Made by a program: the position numbers and the translations under genes
In this document: positions 5,904-6,758 of the stretch, piece by piece
How the letters are laid out: each line of letters starts with the position of its first letter
How positions within the stretch are numbered: position 1 is the stretch's first letter
Origin: Methylovulum sp.
Lineage (GTDB): Bacteria > Pseudomonadota > Gammaproteobacteria > Methylococcales > Methylomonadaceae
NCBI GenBank assembly: GCA_028713595.1
Contig: JAQTNZ010000146.1
Coordinates: 1 to 6,758 of the forward strand
DNA: 6,758 bases
Reading direction: 5' to 3'
Notes under the pieces: generated by a model
The model's database searches: none
The model's input: the letters and a program-made list of their open reading frames with translations, nothing else
What the model was told of the DNA's origin: nothing

Positions 5904-6356
5904 TCAATAATCCCAATCATTTGCCAGTGCATTCCAATCGATGCCCCGAATAGTCTCTTCAATTGTCGGGTCGATAGGTAGCGCAAATTCATTTTGGAAC
6001 CAAACAATGCTTAGGCTCGAGCAATGATTTTCAGGATTCTTCGCAGGCTGTTGCGACTGGAATGTAGCAAGACAAACAATGCTCGGAATTTTAGCAGGCT
6101 CATTTTCCCCATCCTCCCTGAGCCTATACCTATATCCCTTGGGTAATGAAATTGGGCTTTCTAAAGGCTGAATTAAGAAAGGCGTTTCATTTCTTAACCA
6201 TAGCTTGTCCTTTGCTTGCTCTTGAGCCTCATTAACGAGCCTTCTATTCATTCCCTTATTGGGCGTGCCTTCTATCAACCCTCGATAAGTGTAATATTGG
6301 AACAAGACTTCCAGATGGATGTGTCGACCGCAATTCAATTTATAGTAACACTGCAT
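5904..6356 (-). CDS. Hypothetical protein, orphan, probably horizontally acquired
   Basis: I do not recognise this 150-residue protein. It has no signal peptide, membrane span or known motif. The sequence is soluble-looking, with aromatic residues near the N-terminus (MQCYYKLNCGRHIHLEVLF), a charged middle (KGYRYRLREDGENEP) and the C-terminal end IDWNALANDWDY. The start at 6354-6356 is chosen because AAGGAG (6362-6367) lies five bases upstream; an in-frame ATG at 6381-6383 would add nine residues but has no such site. Base composition is clearly more AT-rich than the genes around it. Eight of its nine arginines use AGA, AGG or CGA, while pilU in this window uses CGC, CGG and CGT. It lies convergent to the argJ operon and downstream of yacG on the same strand. 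These signs suggest recent arrival. That it is translated is likely from its start site and uninterrupted length. Confidence 0.65.
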   Translation of the reverse strand: MQCYYKLNCGRHIHLEVLFQYYTYRGLIEGTPNKGMNRRLVNEAQEQAKDKLWLRNETPFLIQPLESPISLPKGYRYRLREDGENEPAKIPSIVCLATFQSQQPAKNPENHCSSLSIVWFQNEFALPIDPTIEETIRGIDWNALANDWDY

Positions 6357-6361
6357 TCTAA

Positions 6362-6367
6362 CTCCTT
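6362..6367 (-). promoter_or_regulatory. Shine-Dalgarno site of the orphan gene
   Basis: On the minus strand AAGGAG lies five bases before the ATG ending at 6356. It is the strongest ribosome site in the window and decides the start against the longer reading from 6383. Confidence 0.65.
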
Positions 6368-6436
6368 GATGATGACGGCTCATGTTAAACGTGACGGTAA
6401 GTTAGCGCCCTGTGTAACTGATGCCGCTAAGAAGTT

Positions 6437-6465
6437 ATTTTATCACTAGGGTTTTATAAACGTAA
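6437..6465 (-). promoter_or_regulatory. Candidate extended -10 promoter of the orphan gene
   Basis: On the minus strand TGATAAAAT (6437-6445) gives an extended -10 (TGn plus TAAAAT, five of six to consensus). TTACGT at 6460-6465, 17 bases upstream, is a poor -35, which extended -10 promoters tolerate. It lies about 80 bases before the start, in the AT-rich gap after yacG, so the orphan may be transcribed on its own. Confidence 0.35.
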
Positions 6466-6494
6466 TGATTTTTTGTAGTGCGTAAAGTCAGTCC

Positions 6495-6704
6495 TTAAGA
6501 CTGCCAAAACGGCGCTTCGCCTGTGTCTTCTTCATCAATGAGCGGCTCGCCTGGGATGCGCTTTTCTTCCATCGCCCATTCGCCTAGGTCGATCAGCTTG
6601 CAGCGTTCCGAGCAAAAGGGCCGGAAGCGTTGTTCAGGCAACCACGCCACGGGCGTTTTGCAGGTGGGGCAGGCGACGGTCAGGGGTTGGCTGGAGGCGG
6701 ACAT
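6495..6704 (-). CDS. yacG: DNA gyrase inhibitor YacG (zinc-binding)
   Basis: A 69-residue cytoplasmic zinc protein; in E. coli YacG binds GyrB and blocks gyrase binding to DNA. The four zinc ligands are C12 and C15 (CPTC) and C31 and C35 (CSERC), in the family pattern CxxC-15-CxxxC. The following [18 protein letters not shown] (36-53) is the conserved helix and tail. Length fits the family (about 65). The ATG overlaps the TGA of zapD as TGATG and has no clear Shine-Dalgarno site, so translation is probably coupled to zapD, the gene order known from E. coli (coaE-zapD-yacG). No terminator with a T-run was found after the stop. Confidence 0.94.
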   Translation of the reverse strand: MSASSQPLTVACPTCKTPVAWLPEQRFRPFCSERCKLIDLGEWAMEEKRIPGEPLIDEEDTGEAPFWQS

Positions 6705-6758
6705 CAGAGTAGGCAGCAGGTCAGTTGAAAAGGGATGTCGTCAGGGCTTTGGGTCGGG
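6704..6758 (-). CDS. zapD: Cell division protein ZapD, last 17 codons only (runs off the right edge)
   Basis: Reading leftward from the window end gives [17 protein letters not shown] followed by TGA at 6704-6706. The end matches the ZapD C-terminus from memory (E. coli ends RLDFELACC), and position directly before yacG with a TGATG overlap fits. ZapD binds the FtsZ C-terminus and bundles filaments at the Z ring. With only 17 residues, identity leans on gene order as much as on sequence. Confidence 0.72.
   Translation of the reverse strand, partial: PTQSPDDIPFQLTCCLL

Noticed and set aside
6357..6383. Upstream in-frame ATG for the orphan gene
   Set aside because: It has no ribosome site, while the ATG ending at 6356 has AAGGAG at good spacing.

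Overview
This looks like a chromosomal segment of a gammaproteobacterium with moderately high GC. A methylotroph-type relative (Methylococcales) is a guess from overall feel, not proof. The gammaproteobacterial placement rests on a PilU retraction ATPase, an argJ gene coupled to a MutT/ThiE-like fusion gene, and a zapD-yacG pair that overlaps stop to start. No phage, integrase, transposase, tRNA, rRNA or CRISPR array is visible.

Layout. The left edge (1-475, minus) is the N-terminal 158 codons of pilU. A 164-bp divergent region follows, with a perfect TATAAT box and a perfect 18-bp palindrome. It leads to a rightward PP-loop ATPase/thiouridylase-like gene (640-1683). After a 252-bp gap, AT-rich in its middle, a two-gene rightward unit encodes a TusA-type sulfur carrier (1936-2163) and a CDF metal exporter with a C-terminal extension (2163-3305), overlapping by one base. 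The 362-bp gap at 3306-3667 has no credible gene. It holds a likely intrinsic terminator and then a dense set of nested inverted repeats that look like a dispersed palindromic element. Next come argJ (3668-4891) and, in a TGATG overlap, the Nudix/ThiE-like fusion (4891-5826). Convergent to these is an AT-richer orphan gene (5904-6356, minus) with rare arginine codons, then yacG (6495-6704, minus) and the last 17 codons of zapD (6704-6758, minus).

Functional picture. Most genes are housekeeping: pilus retraction (PilU), arginine biosynthesis (ArgJ), nucleotide-pool sanitation (Nudix), Z-ring and gyrase control (ZapD, YacG). The part that may hold less-described biology is the sulfur and metal block. 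There a PP-loop enzyme with candidate catalytic cysteines and a likely NFACT-R-type RNA-binding tail lies close to a TusA-family carrier, and that carrier is translationally coupled to a divalent-metal exporter. The other items of interest are the repeat element at about 3367-3612, the eroded ThiE site in the Nudix fusion, and the foreign-looking orphan gene.
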